This document shows, piece after piece, positions 40,679 to 48,979 of a stretch of DNA of 64,000 bases (positions within the stretch are counted from its first letter, which is position 1; the number at the start of each line of letters is the position of its first letter). Under the pieces are notes generated by a model. That model saw only the letters and a program-made list of their open reading frames with translations, had not been told where the DNA came from and did no database searches. The DNA lies in contig CAWFQH010000001.1 in assembly GCA_963817945.1 (NCBI GenBank), positions 558,001-622,000 of the forward strand, in the 5' to 3' direction. A program made the translations under genes and the position numbers. The DNA is from VRUE01 sp963817945. Its GTDB lineage: Bacteria > Actinomycetota > Thermoleophilia > Solirubrobacterales > 70-9.

Positions 40679-41481
40679 CGGATCGTCTGCAGCTCGGGGT
40701 TGAAGGCGAGCAGGAGCGCGGTAAAGACGTAGAGGAAGGAGAAGCAGGCCATGTACGCGATGACCACGGCTTGGTTGACGGCGCGGCCGACGCCTGCCGG
40801 CCCGCCGGAGGCGGTCATCCCCTTGTAACAGCAGACGACGGCGATGATGCCGCCGAACAGCGTGCACATCAGGACCGACCCCCAGAGGTCGGCGATCAGG
40901 GCGTTGGTGAAGAGCGTCGCGAAGAAGCCGCCGAGCGGCTCGCCGTAGATCAGCGAAGCCGTCATCCCGGCGGTGATGCCGAAGACAAGCGCGTAGATGT
41001 TCAGCAGGCCGGTTATTGCCATCAAGGCCAGGAAGCGCGGAACGACGAGGTTCTTGATCGGGTCGACCCCGAGCACCTGGAGGGCGTCGAGCTCCTCGCG
41101 GATCTTGCGGGCGCCGAGGTCGGCGGTGATCGCGGTGCCGGCGACGCCGGCGACGACGCTGGCGGTGACAATCGGGCCGATGAAGCGGACGGCCGTAACG
41201 ACGAAGACGCCGCCGAGCCGGTCTAGCGCGCCGAAAAGATCGAGGACGCCCGCCGCCTGCAGCCCCGGCGCGCCGAGACAGAGGGCGAAGATCGAGAGCG
41301 TCATCGGGAACCAGGAGAGCTTCAGCACGAAGAGGACCTGCCCGACCAGCTCCTCGCCGTAGGGGTAGGGCGGCCTCACAGCCGAAACCAGAGTCCGCGC
41401 CGTCAGCAGCATCATCTCGCCCACCTGCTCGAAGAACGACTTGGCGGGCAGGATCGCCCGCGCTACGACTTGCGCCGCCAC
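40675..41481 (-). CDS. MlaE/YrbE-type ABC lipid permease, first subunit
   Basis: A 268-residue membrane protein, paralogous to the next gene. VVAGVAGTAITADLGARKIR, EELDALQVLGVDPIKNLVVP and CCYKGMTASGGPAGVGRAVN match the MlaE signature. GTG 41481 lies inside the last codons of the GntR gene (19-base overlap), so the three genes are translationally linked. The paired, non-identical permeases correspond to YrbEA/YrbEB of mce operons. No MCE or ATPase gene is present in the window. Confidence 0.9.
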   Translation of the reverse strand: MAAQVVARAILPAKSFFEQVGEMMLLTARTLVSAVRPPYPYGEELVGQVLFVLKLSWFPMTLSIFALCLGAPGLQAAGVLDLFGALDRLGGVFVVTAVRFIGPIVTASVVAGVAGTAITADLGARKIREELDALQVLGVDPIKNLVVPRFLALMAITGLLNIYALVFGITAGMTASLIYGEPLGGFFATLFTNALIADLWGSVLMCTLFGGIIAVVCCYKGMTASGGPAGVGRAVNQAVVIAYMACFSFLYVFTALLLAFNPELQTIR

Positions 41482-42248
41482 CAGCTCATCGCCCGCTCGA
41501 GCGGGCTCGGGTCGGAGGAGAGACCCAGCTCGTCCCCTGCGGCCAGGTGGCCCAGGCGTCGCAGCCGCGCTCGCGCTTCCTCGCGGGCGCGCAGCTCGGC
41601 CGCCTTCTGAGCCTCCGAGAGCTGGACGATCAGGGTGTCGCGGGTCTGCTCCAGCTCCTCGACGCCGGCGACGTGGGCAGCCGCCCGTCGCGGTGCCGTT
41701 GGTAGGCCGCCGGGCAGGTCGCGGGTGTATGAGGCCAGCTCGGCCTCCAGCCGGGCGATCTGGCGGCGCAGCTCGTGGCGGACCTCGATCGCCTCGCTCT
41801 CTTCGGCGAGGTCGGGAAGCTCCTCCGCGGGCTCGGCCGGCGCTGGCTCCTCTAGCGCACCGGGCATGCTCGCGCAGGCCGAAGCGACGATCGCCAGCTC
41901 GCGCGGACCGAGCCCGGCCTCGCGGGCGCGTCGCAGCGCCTCGGTGGCGATCTGCTCGAGCTGCGGCGTCGCCTCGATCTCCTCGGCGACGAAGGTCCCC
42001 TGGCCCTGGCGACTGACCACTAAGCCCTCCTGCTCGAGGCCGGCGTAGACGGCCCGCACCGTGTTGACGTTGACGCCCGCCCACTCGGCGAGGCGCCGAA
42101 AGCTCGGCAGCCGTTCGCCGGAGGCGAGGCGGCCGGTGCTGATCAGCGCGCGCAGCCTCCAGGTCAGCTGCAAGCCGACAGGAAGCTCGTCACCGGGGTC
42201 GGTAGCGAAGGGATTCAGCTCGTCGGTAGGCGCGGAGTACTGTGCCAT
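41463..42248 (-). CDS. GntR-family regulator with long coiled-coil C-terminus
   Basis: A 261-residue regulator. The winged helix is LTWRLRALISTGRLASGERL, then FRRLAEWAGVNVNTVRAVYA, then VVSRQGQGTFVAEE (about 25-90). It is not followed by a UTRA or FadR domain. Residues 95-240 are helical and heptad-rich (RHELRRQIARLEAELASYTR; ELEQTRDTLIVQLSEAQKAA), suggesting a coiled-coil dimer. The tail WWRRKS overlaps the MlaE start. A 21-base palindrome (42240-42260) covers its own start codon, so autorepression is likely. It presumably controls the two MlaE genes behind it. Confidence 0.86.
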   Translation of the reverse strand: MAQYSAPTDELNPFATDPGDELPVGLQLTWRLRALISTGRLASGERLPSFRRLAEWAGVNVNTVRAVYAGLEQEGLVVSRQGQGTFVAEEIEATPQLEQIATEALRRAREAGLGPRELAIVASACASMPGALEEPAPAEPAEELPDLAEESEAIEVRHELRRQIARLEAELASYTRDLPGGLPTAPRRAAAHVAGVEELEQTRDTLIVQLSEAQKAAELRAREEARARLRRLGHLAAGDELGLSSDPSPLERAMSWWRRKS

Positions 42249-42260
42249 TCAGTGGCACAG
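42240..42260. promoter_or_regulatory. Palindromic operator over the GntR start codon
   Basis: CTGTGCCA-TTCAG-TGGCACAG is a perfect 8-bp dyad centred on the start codon region. A second related half-site, ACTGTCACAG, lies about 30 bases further upstream. This is the expected shape of a GntR autoregulatory operator. Confidence 0.65.
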
Positions 42261-42281
42261 TAGATGATCTCACTGATCTAG

Positions 42282-42728
42282 TCAACTGTCACAGTCGTTC
42301 ACGGAACTCGCCAAACTGCTGCCTTTGCGGGATATTTGCGATGCTGCGGCGCGCAGTCGCCGCGGTGCGATCACGCCGCAGAGGCCGCCCCGCCAGCGGC
42401 CCGCGGCGCGGTCGAGCAGAAGGCCGTAACGCCGTCCGGTTTGTGCCGGCAGCCCGCAGGCGGCCGACTGGATGGAGCTGCGCACCGAGACGACCATGCC
42501 GATGCGACGGACGCTCTTGTAGACGCGCTGCACCTCGTAGCGAAAGTCAGCGACGCCGCCTTTGCGCGGAAGGACCCCCAACAGCTCGCCGGCAATCGCG
42601 GCGTCGGCCTGCCGCAGGGCGTCGCGCGGAGCGATCTGTGCACACGAGCAGGCGTGGGCGCTCCCAACAGCCACCAGCGCGCCCAGCACCGTCACCGATC
42701 CCACCAGCAAGAGGCGTCTCCCCCGCAC
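42282..42728 (-). CDS. Exported TIMP/netrin-like domain protein
   Basis: A 148-residue secreted protein. LLLVGSVTVLGALVAVGSAH precedes a cleavage site, so the mature N-terminus would be ACSCAQIAPRDALRQADAAI. A CxC at the mature N-terminus, followed by a beta-barrel pattern (AGELLGVLPRKGGVADFRYE; VYKSVRRIGMVVSVRSSI) and a distal Cys pair, is characteristic of TIMP/NTR-like bacterial proteins. GTG 42728 is chosen since upstream sequence is not signal-peptide-like. Role unknown. It lies just downstream of the DNA ligase gene on the same strand, 23 bases away. Confidence 0.6.
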   Translation of the reverse strand: MRGRRLLLVGSVTVLGALVAVGSAHACSCAQIAPRDALRQADAAIAGELLGVLPRKGGVADFRYEVQRVYKSVRRIGMVVSVRSSIQSAACGLPAQTGRRYGLLLDRAAGRWRGGLCGVIAPRRLRAAASQISRKGSSLASSVNDCDS

Positions 42729-42751
42729 AGCGCCCACTGTAGACGGGGCGC

Positions 42752-43699
42752 CTACCCTTGGTCCAGGTCCTCGAACTTGCACTCCTCCGGTGCCTTGTCG
42801 TCGCGGAAGCGATGAAACCGCGTCCCGTGCCTTATGCGGCCGGCGGCGGCGTGGTCGTAGCCCACCTCGATCACCAGCTCCGGCCGCAGCGCCACCCACT
42901 CGAGGTCGCGCTCACCGGCCCAGCGGCTCGGCTCGGCGCTGCCGCGCTCGCCCGTCTCCAGCGGAGCCAGAAGCGTGCGCAGGTCCCGTTTCATCTGAGC
43001 ACTGAAACCGGAGATGTGGCCGACCGGGCGCAGTTCGCCGCCATCGAAGAGGCCGAGGATCAGAGAGCCGACCGTTCCCTCCTCTTTGCCGGGCCGCCAA
43101 CCGAGGACCACGCAGTCGATCGTCCGCTCCCGCTTCACCTTCACCATCCCCCGCCGTTTGCCAGCTTCGTAGGGGGCGTCGAGCTGCTTGGCCATCGCCC
43201 CCTCGGTCGTCCGCAGCCAGCGCTCGGCCTGCTCAGGGTCGGGCGATAGCGTGCTCGTCTCTATCCCTCGCGGCTCCGCCACCGCCGCCAGCCTTGCGCG
43301 GCGTTCGCCGAAGGGTCGGTCCAGCAGCGCCTCGTCCCCCTCGGCGAGCAGGTCGAAGGCGACGTAGCAGGCCGGAATCTCTTTCGAAAGCAGTGCGATC
43401 CGTGACTCGGCCGGGTGGAGCCGGCTCTGCAGGGCGTCGAATTCGACGTTGCCGTCGGCGTCGCGGATCACCAGCTCGCCGTCGAGGACGTACCGCCCCG
43501 GCGCAAAGCTCAGCTCGGGGAAGTAGCGCGCCAGCGGTTTGGCCCCGCGCGACTGCACATAGGCGTCCTCGCCGTCGACGAAGACGATCGCGCGGAAGCC
43601 GTCGAGCTTCTGCTCGTAGGCCCACTCCTCGCCTTCGGGCAACGCCTTGCGGGTCAGCGCCAGCTGGGGCTTGATCGGTGGGCTGAGGGGCAGGGTCAC
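42752..43699 (-). CDS. ATP-dependent DNA ligase (LigC/LigD-ligase type)
   Basis: A 315-residue nucleotidyltransferase-ligase. Catalytic Lys31 is in EQKLDGFRAIVF (motif I KxDG). Motif III is YVAFDLLA, motif IV EGAMAKQLDAPYEAGKR and motif V RGMVKVKRERTIDCVVLGWR, and an OB-fold C-terminal domain runs from about 220. Length and layout fit the stand-alone ligases of actinobacteria used in repair. There are no polymerase or nuclease domains, so it is not full LigD, and no ku gene is nearby. GTG 43699 overlaps the stop of the peptide ABC ATPase gene (GTGA), placing this repair enzyme at the end of a transporter operon. Confidence 0.92.
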   Translation of the reverse strand: MTLPLSPPIKPQLALTRKALPEGEEWAYEQKLDGFRAIVFVDGEDAYVQSRGAKPLARYFPELSFAPGRYVLDGELVIRDADGNVEFDALQSRLHPAESRIALLSKEIPACYVAFDLLAEGDEALLDRPFGERRARLAAVAEPRGIETSTLSPDPEQAERWLRTTEGAMAKQLDAPYEAGKRRGMVKVKRERTIDCVVLGWRPGKEEGTVGSLILGLFDGGELRPVGHISGFSAQMKRDLRTLLAPLETGERGSAEPSRWAGERDLEWVALRPELVIEVGYDHAAAGRIRHGTRFHRFRDDKAPEECKFEDLDQG

Positions 43700-45357
43700 T
43701 GCCCGACAGTTTGCCGCGCCCGCGCTTCCTTCGGGTCGGGAACCGGCACCGCGGCCAGCAGGCTTCGGGTGTACGGATGCACGGGTCGCTCGCAGACCTG
43801 CTCGGCCGGGCCCTCCTCGACGATCCTGCCCGCCTGCATGACGGCGATCCGGTCCGAGACGTGCCGGACGACGCCGATGTCGTGGGCGACGAAGAGGTAG
43901 CTGAGACCCATCTCCTCCTGCAGCTCGGCCAGCAGGTCGAGGATCTGGGCACGGATCGAGACGTCGAGGGCGGAGACCGGCTCGTCGGCGACGATCAGCC
44001 TCGGGCGCATCGCGATCGCCCGCGCGATCCCGATCCGCTGCCGCTGGCCGCCAGAGAACTCATGCGGGTAGCGGTCGTGGTGCTCGGACGAGAGGCCGAC
44101 CCGCTCCAGCAACTCCTGCACCCGGCGACGGCGCTCCTCACCGGAGTCGTCCTCCTGGATGCGCAGCGGCTCGCCGATGATCTGGCCGACCCGCCGGCGC
44201 GGGTTGAGCGAGCCGTAGGGGTCCTGGAAGACGATCTGCATCTCACGGCGCAGAGGCTGCATCTGCCGCCGCGAGAGGCCGGCGATCTCACGGCCCTCGA
44301 AGCGGACGGAGCCGGCGGTCGGCTTCAGCAGCTGCAGGATCGCGCGACAGAGCGTCGACTTGCCGCTGCCGGACTCGCCGACCAGGCCGAGGCTTTCACC
44401 GCTGCGGACCTGCAGGCTGACGCCGTCGACGGCGCGGAACCGCTCGCCGCCATCGCGGAGGCCGGAGCGCCGCAGGCGGAAGTCTTTGACCAGGTCGGTC
44501 ACTTCCAGCAGGGGCTCGCGCTTGCGCTCCGCGCGCTGCGGTGCGGCCTGGTCAAGCCGGATCACCGCGCCGAGCAGGCGGCGCGTGTAAGGGTCCTGGG
44601 GGGAGTAGAAGACGTCGTCGAGGCTGCCGCGCTCGACGACCCGACCCTCGTGCATGACCAGCACCCGGTCGGCGATATCGGCAACGACGCCGAGGTCGTG
44701 GGTGATCAGCAGCGTCGCCAGGTTGCGCTCGCGGTTGAGCTTCCGCAGTAGCTCCAGGATTTGCGCCTGGACGGTGACGTCGAGCGCCGTGGTCGGCTCG
44801 TCGGCGATCAGGATCTCCGGCTCCAGCGCCAACGCCATCGCGATCATCGCCCGCTGCCGCATGCCACCTGAGAGCTCGTGCGGGTAGGAGCCGACCCGCC
44901 GCTCGGGATCGGGGATCTCGACCGCGGCGAGCATCTCGATCGCCAGCTCCTTCGCCTCGCGGTCGCCGATCTCGCCACGATGCGCCCGCACGGCCTCGAC
45001 GATCTGCCTGCCGATCCGGTAGATCGGGTTGAAGGAGGTCATCGGGTCCTGGAAGACCATCCCGACCCGCGCTCCCCTCACCCGCTGCAGCTCCACCTCT
45101 CCCGCGCCCAGGAGCTCCTTTCCCTCCAAGCTCGCCGAGCCCTCAATCCGCGCGTTGGCAGAGCGGGTGAGACCGAGGATCGTCTGCGCGGTGACGCTCT
45201 TGCCGGAGCCTGACTCGCCGACTATCGCCAGCACCTCGCCGCTGGAGAGCTCGAAAGAAACTCCGTCGACCGCCCGAACCAGGCCGCCTTCGGTGGCGAA
45301 GTCGACCCGGAGATCGCGCACCGAGAGCAGCGCCTCCTTAGTCGCGCCTACGCTCAT
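43696..45357 (-). CDS. Peptide ABC transporter ATPase, fused DppD-DppF type
   Basis: A 553-residue protein with two complete nucleotide-binding domains. Domain 1 has Walker A GESGSGKSVTAQ near 49, signature ELSGGMRQRAMIAM and Walker B ILIADEPTTALD. Domain 2 begins at about 285 with Walker A GESGSGKSTLCR, FSGGQRQRIGIARA and LIVADEPVSALD. Oligopeptide-binding C-terminal motifs (YTRRLLGAV; HPYTRSLLAAVP) follow each domain. The fusion replaces separate DppD and DppF subunits. It lies ten bases downstream of dppB, and its stop overlaps the ligase start. Confidence 0.93.
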   Translation of the reverse strand: MSVGATKEALLSVRDLRVDFATEGGLVRAVDGVSFELSSGEVLAIVGESGSGKSVTAQTILGLTRSANARIEGSASLEGKELLGAGEVELQRVRGARVGMVFQDPMTSFNPIYRIGRQIVEAVRAHRGEIGDREAKELAIEMLAAVEIPDPERRVGSYPHELSGGMRQRAMIAMALALEPEILIADEPTTALDVTVQAQILELLRKLNRERNLATLLITHDLGVVADIADRVLVMHEGRVVERGSLDDVFYSPQDPYTRRLLGAVIRLDQAAPQRAERKREPLLEVTDLVKDFRLRRSGLRDGGERFRAVDGVSLQVRSGESLGLVGESGSGKSTLCRAILQLLKPTAGSVRFEGREIAGLSRRQMQPLRREMQIVFQDPYGSLNPRRRVGQIIGEPLRIQEDDSGEERRRRVQELLERVGLSSEHHDRYPHEFSGGQRQRIGIARAIAMRPRLIVADEPVSALDVSIRAQILDLLAELQEEMGLSYLFVAHDIGVVRHVSDRIAVMQAGRIVEEGPAEQVCERPVHPYTRSLLAAVPVPDPKEARARQTVGQ

Positions 45358-45367
45358 CGCTAGCCCC

Positions 45368-46327
45368 TCACCGTGCCGGCTCCGCCAGCCTGATCCGGGG
45401 GTCGAGGTAGGCGTAGGCGATGTCGACCAGCGTGTTGAAGAGGACGACGAAGAAGGCGCCGAACAAGGTCACGCCCATGATCGGCGGCAGGTCGAGGTTG
45501 GCGATCGAGTCGGCGGCGTACTGGCCGACTCCCTGCAGGTTGAAGACCGCTTCGGTGATGATCGCGGCTCCGCCCAGGACCGCCGCGAAGTCGAGCCCGA
45601 AGAGAGTGACGATCGGGATCAACGAGTTGCGCAACACATGCCGCACCACGACCTGGCGCTCGCTTAGGCCCTTGGCCCGGGCGGTCTTCACGTAGTCCTC
45701 CTCCATCGCCTCGATCATGTTGGAGCGCAGCACCCGGCTGTAGAAGCCGACGAAGAGGACCGCCAGGCTGGTCCAGGGGAGGATCAGGTGGTAGGCCCAG
45801 TCGAGCGGGTCTTCGGTCAAGGGGACGTAGCCACCGGTGGGAAAGAGGCCGGCCTCGATCGCCAGGAAGTACAGGCAGAGGGGTGCGAGGAAGACCACCG
45901 GCATCGAGATCCCGACTGCGGCTACAACCGTCAGCACACGATCGGCGAGGCGACCGGCGTGAACCGCCGAGAGGTAGCCGAACAAGAGGCCTAGGGCGAG
46001 CCAGATCACCGCGGCGCCAATACAAAGCGAGAGCGTTGCCGGCAAGCCTTCTTCGATCTGTTCGAGGACGTTGACCTCGTTCGAGTAGGAGACGAGCTCG
46101 CCGGTGAAGACCAGCTTCATCATCGTCAAGTACTGGATCGGCAGCGGCTCGTCGAAGCCCCAGGTCTCTTCGACGTTGGCGACCAGCTGGGGGTTGCTAT
46201 TTTTGCCAGCGATCGCGGCGGCGGGGTCGTAGTTGGGGATCAGCACGAAGATCGCAAAGACGATCAGCGAGATCGCGAAGAGGACGAGCGCCATCCCCGT
46301 CAGTCGGCGCAGCACGAAGCGGGTCAT
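45368..46327 (-). CDS. Peptide ABC transporter permease, DppB type
   Basis: A 319-residue membrane protein with six helices. MTRFVLRRLTGMALVLFAIS is the standard first helix; GLFPTGGYVPLTEDPLDWAY is a typical external loop, and the EAA loop is YVKTARAKGLSERQVVVRHV. The start is ATG 46327, which overlaps the dppC stop (ATGA). In most genomes dppB precedes dppC; here the order is reversed. Confidence 0.93.
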   Translation of the reverse strand: MTRFVLRRLTGMALVLFAISLIVFAIFVLIPNYDPAAAIAGKNSNPQLVANVEETWGFDEPLPIQYLTMMKLVFTGELVSYSNEVNVLEQIEEGLPATLSLCIGAAVIWLALGLLFGYLSAVHAGRLADRVLTVVAAVGISMPVVFLAPLCLYFLAIEAGLFPTGGYVPLTEDPLDWAYHLILPWTSLAVLFVGFYSRVLRSNMIEAMEEDYVKTARAKGLSERQVVVRHVLRNSLIPIVTLFGLDFAAVLGGAAIITEAVFNLQGVGQYAADSIANLDLPPIMGVTLFGAFFVVLFNTLVDIAYAYLDPRIRLAEPAR

Positions 46328-47340
46328 CAGGCGGCGCCTCGCTCGGGCTCGTAGCTGCCGGTGTGCGCCTCGAGGCGCACTTTGGCGCGCGGGTTGACCG
46401 CGTCCCGCAGTCCGTCGCCGAACACGTTTACCGCGAGGACGGTCAGCAGAATCAAGGCGCCGGGGAGGATCGTCAGCAACGGCGCCGTGGCGAGCACCTC
46501 GACCCCGTCGGCGATCATCGATCCCCACGAGCTGTTCGGTTCCTGTACGCCGGCGCCGAGGAAAGAGAGCCCCGCCTCCAGCAGCATCGCGTTGACCACG
46601 TTGAGGGTCGCGAGGACGATCGCGGTCGGCAGCAGATTGGGCAGGAGCTCGCTCAGCATCACCCGCACGGGCCCCGATCCCTGGGCGACCGCCGCCTCGA
46701 CGAACTCCCGCTCGCGCAGCGCCAACACCTCGCCGCGCAGCGGTCGCGCCATGTAGGGGACGAGCACGAAGCCAATGATCAGCAGGGGCAGCAACGTGGA
46801 GCCGCTGGAGATCGTCAACGGGCCGATCGTGATTCCGGAAATCGCGAGAGCGGTCCCCAGCGCAATCCCGAGCAGCATCACGGGGAACGCCCAGACCACG
46901 TCCAGTACCCGCGAGATCACGGCGTCAGTCCAGCCGCGGAAATAGCCGGCCAGCAGCGCCAGAACCAGAGCCAACAGCGTCGTGATTAGCGTCGCGCCCA
47001 GCCCAATCGTCAGCGAGGTCCTACCGCCATACATGAGCCGCACCATCTCGTCGCGGCCGAGCCTGCCGTCGGCGCCGAGGAAGAAACGACCGTCGGCGCC
47101 GAACCAGACCGGCCCGATCGGGGTGCCGTCGACTTCGACCACCTCGCGCTTCTCCCCGCCGACCTCGATCTTGGCCGTGGTATGCGTCTCGTTCGGCCCC
47201 GTGTTGGCGACGTGCGCCGCCCATAGCGGCGCCGCGAGGACGAAGACGACGATCGCCGTGAAGAGGCCGAGCGCGGCGAGGGCGAGGCGGTTGGACCGCA
47301 GCCGCCGGTACGCGAGATACCAGGGGCTGCGGCCCTCCAC
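46327..47340 (-). CDS. Peptide ABC transporter permease, DppC type
   Basis: A 337-residue membrane protein. RSPWYLAYRRLRSNRLALAA is the N-terminal signature (OppC_N). An extracytoplasmic segment of about 45 residues (THTTAKIEVGGEKREVVEVD; FLGADGRLGRDEMVRLMYGG) precedes the core with REFVEAAVAQGSGPVRVMLS as the EAA loop and SFLGAGVQEPNSSWGSMIAD. The GTG start overlaps the dppA stop by one base. It forms the membrane channel with DppB. Confidence 0.93.
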   Translation of the reverse strand: MEGRSPWYLAYRRLRSNRLALAALGLFTAIVVFVLAAPLWAAHVANTGPNETHTTAKIEVGGEKREVVEVDGTPIGPVWFGADGRFFLGADGRLGRDEMVRLMYGGRTSLTIGLGATLITTLLALVLALLAGYFRGWTDAVISRVLDVVWAFPVMLLGIALGTALAISGITIGPLTISSGSTLLPLLIIGFVLVPYMARPLRGEVLALREREFVEAAVAQGSGPVRVMLSELLPNLLPTAIVLATLNVVNAMLLEAGLSFLGAGVQEPNSSWGSMIADGVEVLATAPLLTILPGALILLTVLAVNVFGDGLRDAVNPRAKVRLEAHTGSYEPERGAA

Positions 47341-48959
47341 TACTCGAACTGGAAGCTGGTCATGTCACCCCAGAAGACCGGGTTCCAGACAACCTCGTCC
47401 ATGTCGACGTCGCTGGAGACGAACAGCGACATCGCGCGCGATCCCAGCGGCGCCCATGGGGCCTGTTCCATGTATTCGCGGTCGAGCTCGGCGTATTCCT
47501 CTTCGACCGCCGGCGTGAATTGCTGGAGGCCGAGGCGGTCGATCTTCGCGTTCAGCTTCGGATCGTCGATCTGGGCCGAGTTGGTGTTATTGACCGCGGC
47601 GATGCTGTCGCCGGATAGGGTCGGCTCGAAGAACGAGTTCGGGTGCGGGTATTCCAGGAGCCAGTTGGCCCAGCCGATGTCGAGGTCGGGCGTCGAGGTG
47701 TTCCCGATCACCGAGAAGTAGGGGGCGCCGAGCAGTTTCAGTTTTGCGTCGAAGCCGATTTTCTCGAGCTGGTCCTGCATGTAGGCGGCGATTTCGTCGT
47801 TCGGGCTCGAGTTGTCGCTCCAGACCGTGACCGAGCGGTCGCTTGGGTTGGCCTGCTCGACCAGCGCTTTCGCTTTCTCCAGGTCGTACGGATACAGCTC
47901 GTACTCCTCGTAGCCGGGCATGCCTTCGGGCAGGATCTGCTGGCCGTAGTCGATCGTCCCGGCGTGAATCCGTTCCACCGCCGCCGGCTCGATCGCGTAG
48001 TTGACGGCTTGGCGCACCTTGACGTCCTCGAAGGGCGACTCGGTCGTGTTCATCCAGAAGAAGTAGGTGTTCACCGAGGGAATCGGTTGGTACTGCGTCC
48101 CTTCATGCTGCTGCCTGATTGAGGCCACCTGGTCCGGGGGCACCGGATCGAACATCCAGTTCGTACTGCCCGACTCAACGTCATCCACCTGGATCGAGGG
48201 GTTGCTGACGACCTCGGCCTCGATGCGGTCCACGTGGCCGCCCGGCAGGTCCGGCATCAGCTCGGCGTTGTTCTTCCCCCACTGCGGGTTGCGCTCGTAG
48301 GCCCAGCTTCGTTCCGGGTTCGACTCGACGATTACGTAGGGACCGGTCGCCGGCGGCGGGTCAGCGCTCTGGTCCTTGGCGGGCGTGTCCGGCGGCACCG
48401 GCGCCGTGTACATCATCGCCAGCTCGTTGACGAAGGTGCCGCGGGGACGAGTCAGCTCGATCGTGATCTCACCGGTGCGGTCGTCGGTCCGGATTCCGGG
48501 GATCCCGCCCTGCTTCGTTTCGGCGAACTTCTCGGCGCCGACGATGTCGGTGAAGTAGGGAGAGCCGCCGGAGTCCAGCTCGAACATCCGTTCCACGCTT
48601 GCCTTGAAATCGGAGGCTTTGACCGGCGTCCCGTCGGAGTACTTGAGCCCCTTGCGCAGGGTCAGCTCGTAGGTCTTGCCGTCTTTGCTGATCTCTGGCA
48701 GGTCCTCAGCCAGGCCGGGCACGATCTCGGTGCCTGCTTCCCCTTCGGCGTGCGCGTAGGTGAGCAGCGGGATGTAGGTGTTGTACATCGATGACCAGGC
48801 TTCGACCGTGAACGCGATCTGCGGGTCGAGTTCGGGGAAGTAGCCGAAATTGACTTTCAGCGTGCCGCCCTCTTTGCCGGACGAGGAGTCGCCGCAGGAG
48901 GCGAGCCCCAGCGTCGCAATCAGCCCCATCGATGCCAGCACTGCGCCTAGCTTTCTCAA
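47340..48959 (-). CDS. Peptide ABC transporter substrate-binding lipoprotein, DppA type
   Basis: A 539-residue SBP_bac_5 protein. MRKLGAVLASMGLIATLGLA followed by SCGDSSSG is a lipoprotein signal with lipid-modified C22 or thereabouts. Family motifs are LRKGLKYSDGTPVKASDFKA, RPRGTFVNELAMMYTAPVPP, KVRQAVNYAIEPAAVERIHA and LYPYDLEKAKALVEQAN. First gene of the operon dppA-dppC-dppB-dppDF-ligase. It would bind oligopeptides or similar ligands outside the membrane; specificity is not predictable. The upstream gap to the MFS gene is only 20 bases, so the MFS promoter may also drive this operon. Confidence 0.93.
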   Translation of the reverse strand: MRKLGAVLASMGLIATLGLASCGDSSSGKEGGTLKVNFGYFPELDPQIAFTVEAWSSMYNTYIPLLTYAHAEGEAGTEIVPGLAEDLPEISKDGKTYELTLRKGLKYSDGTPVKASDFKASVERMFELDSGGSPYFTDIVGAEKFAETKQGGIPGIRTDDRTGEITIELTRPRGTFVNELAMMYTAPVPPDTPAKDQSADPPPATGPYVIVESNPERSWAYERNPQWGKNNAELMPDLPGGHVDRIEAEVVSNPSIQVDDVESGSTNWMFDPVPPDQVASIRQQHEGTQYQPIPSVNTYFFWMNTTESPFEDVKVRQAVNYAIEPAAVERIHAGTIDYGQQILPEGMPGYEEYELYPYDLEKAKALVEQANPSDRSVTVWSDNSSPNDEIAAYMQDQLEKIGFDAKLKLLGAPYFSVIGNTSTPDLDIGWANWLLEYPHPNSFFEPTLSGDSIAAVNNTNSAQIDDPKLNAKIDRLGLQQFTPAVEEEYAELDREYMEQAPWAPLGSRAMSLFVSSDVDMDEVVWNPVFWGDMTSFQFE

Positions 48960-48979
48960 CGTCCGACCTCCGCTTCGGC

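Noticed and set aside
43233..43952. Frames antisense to or overlapping the ligase and DppDF genes
   Set aside because: Low-complexity Arg/Ala products typical of shadow frames; the ligase frame has intact catalytic motifs.
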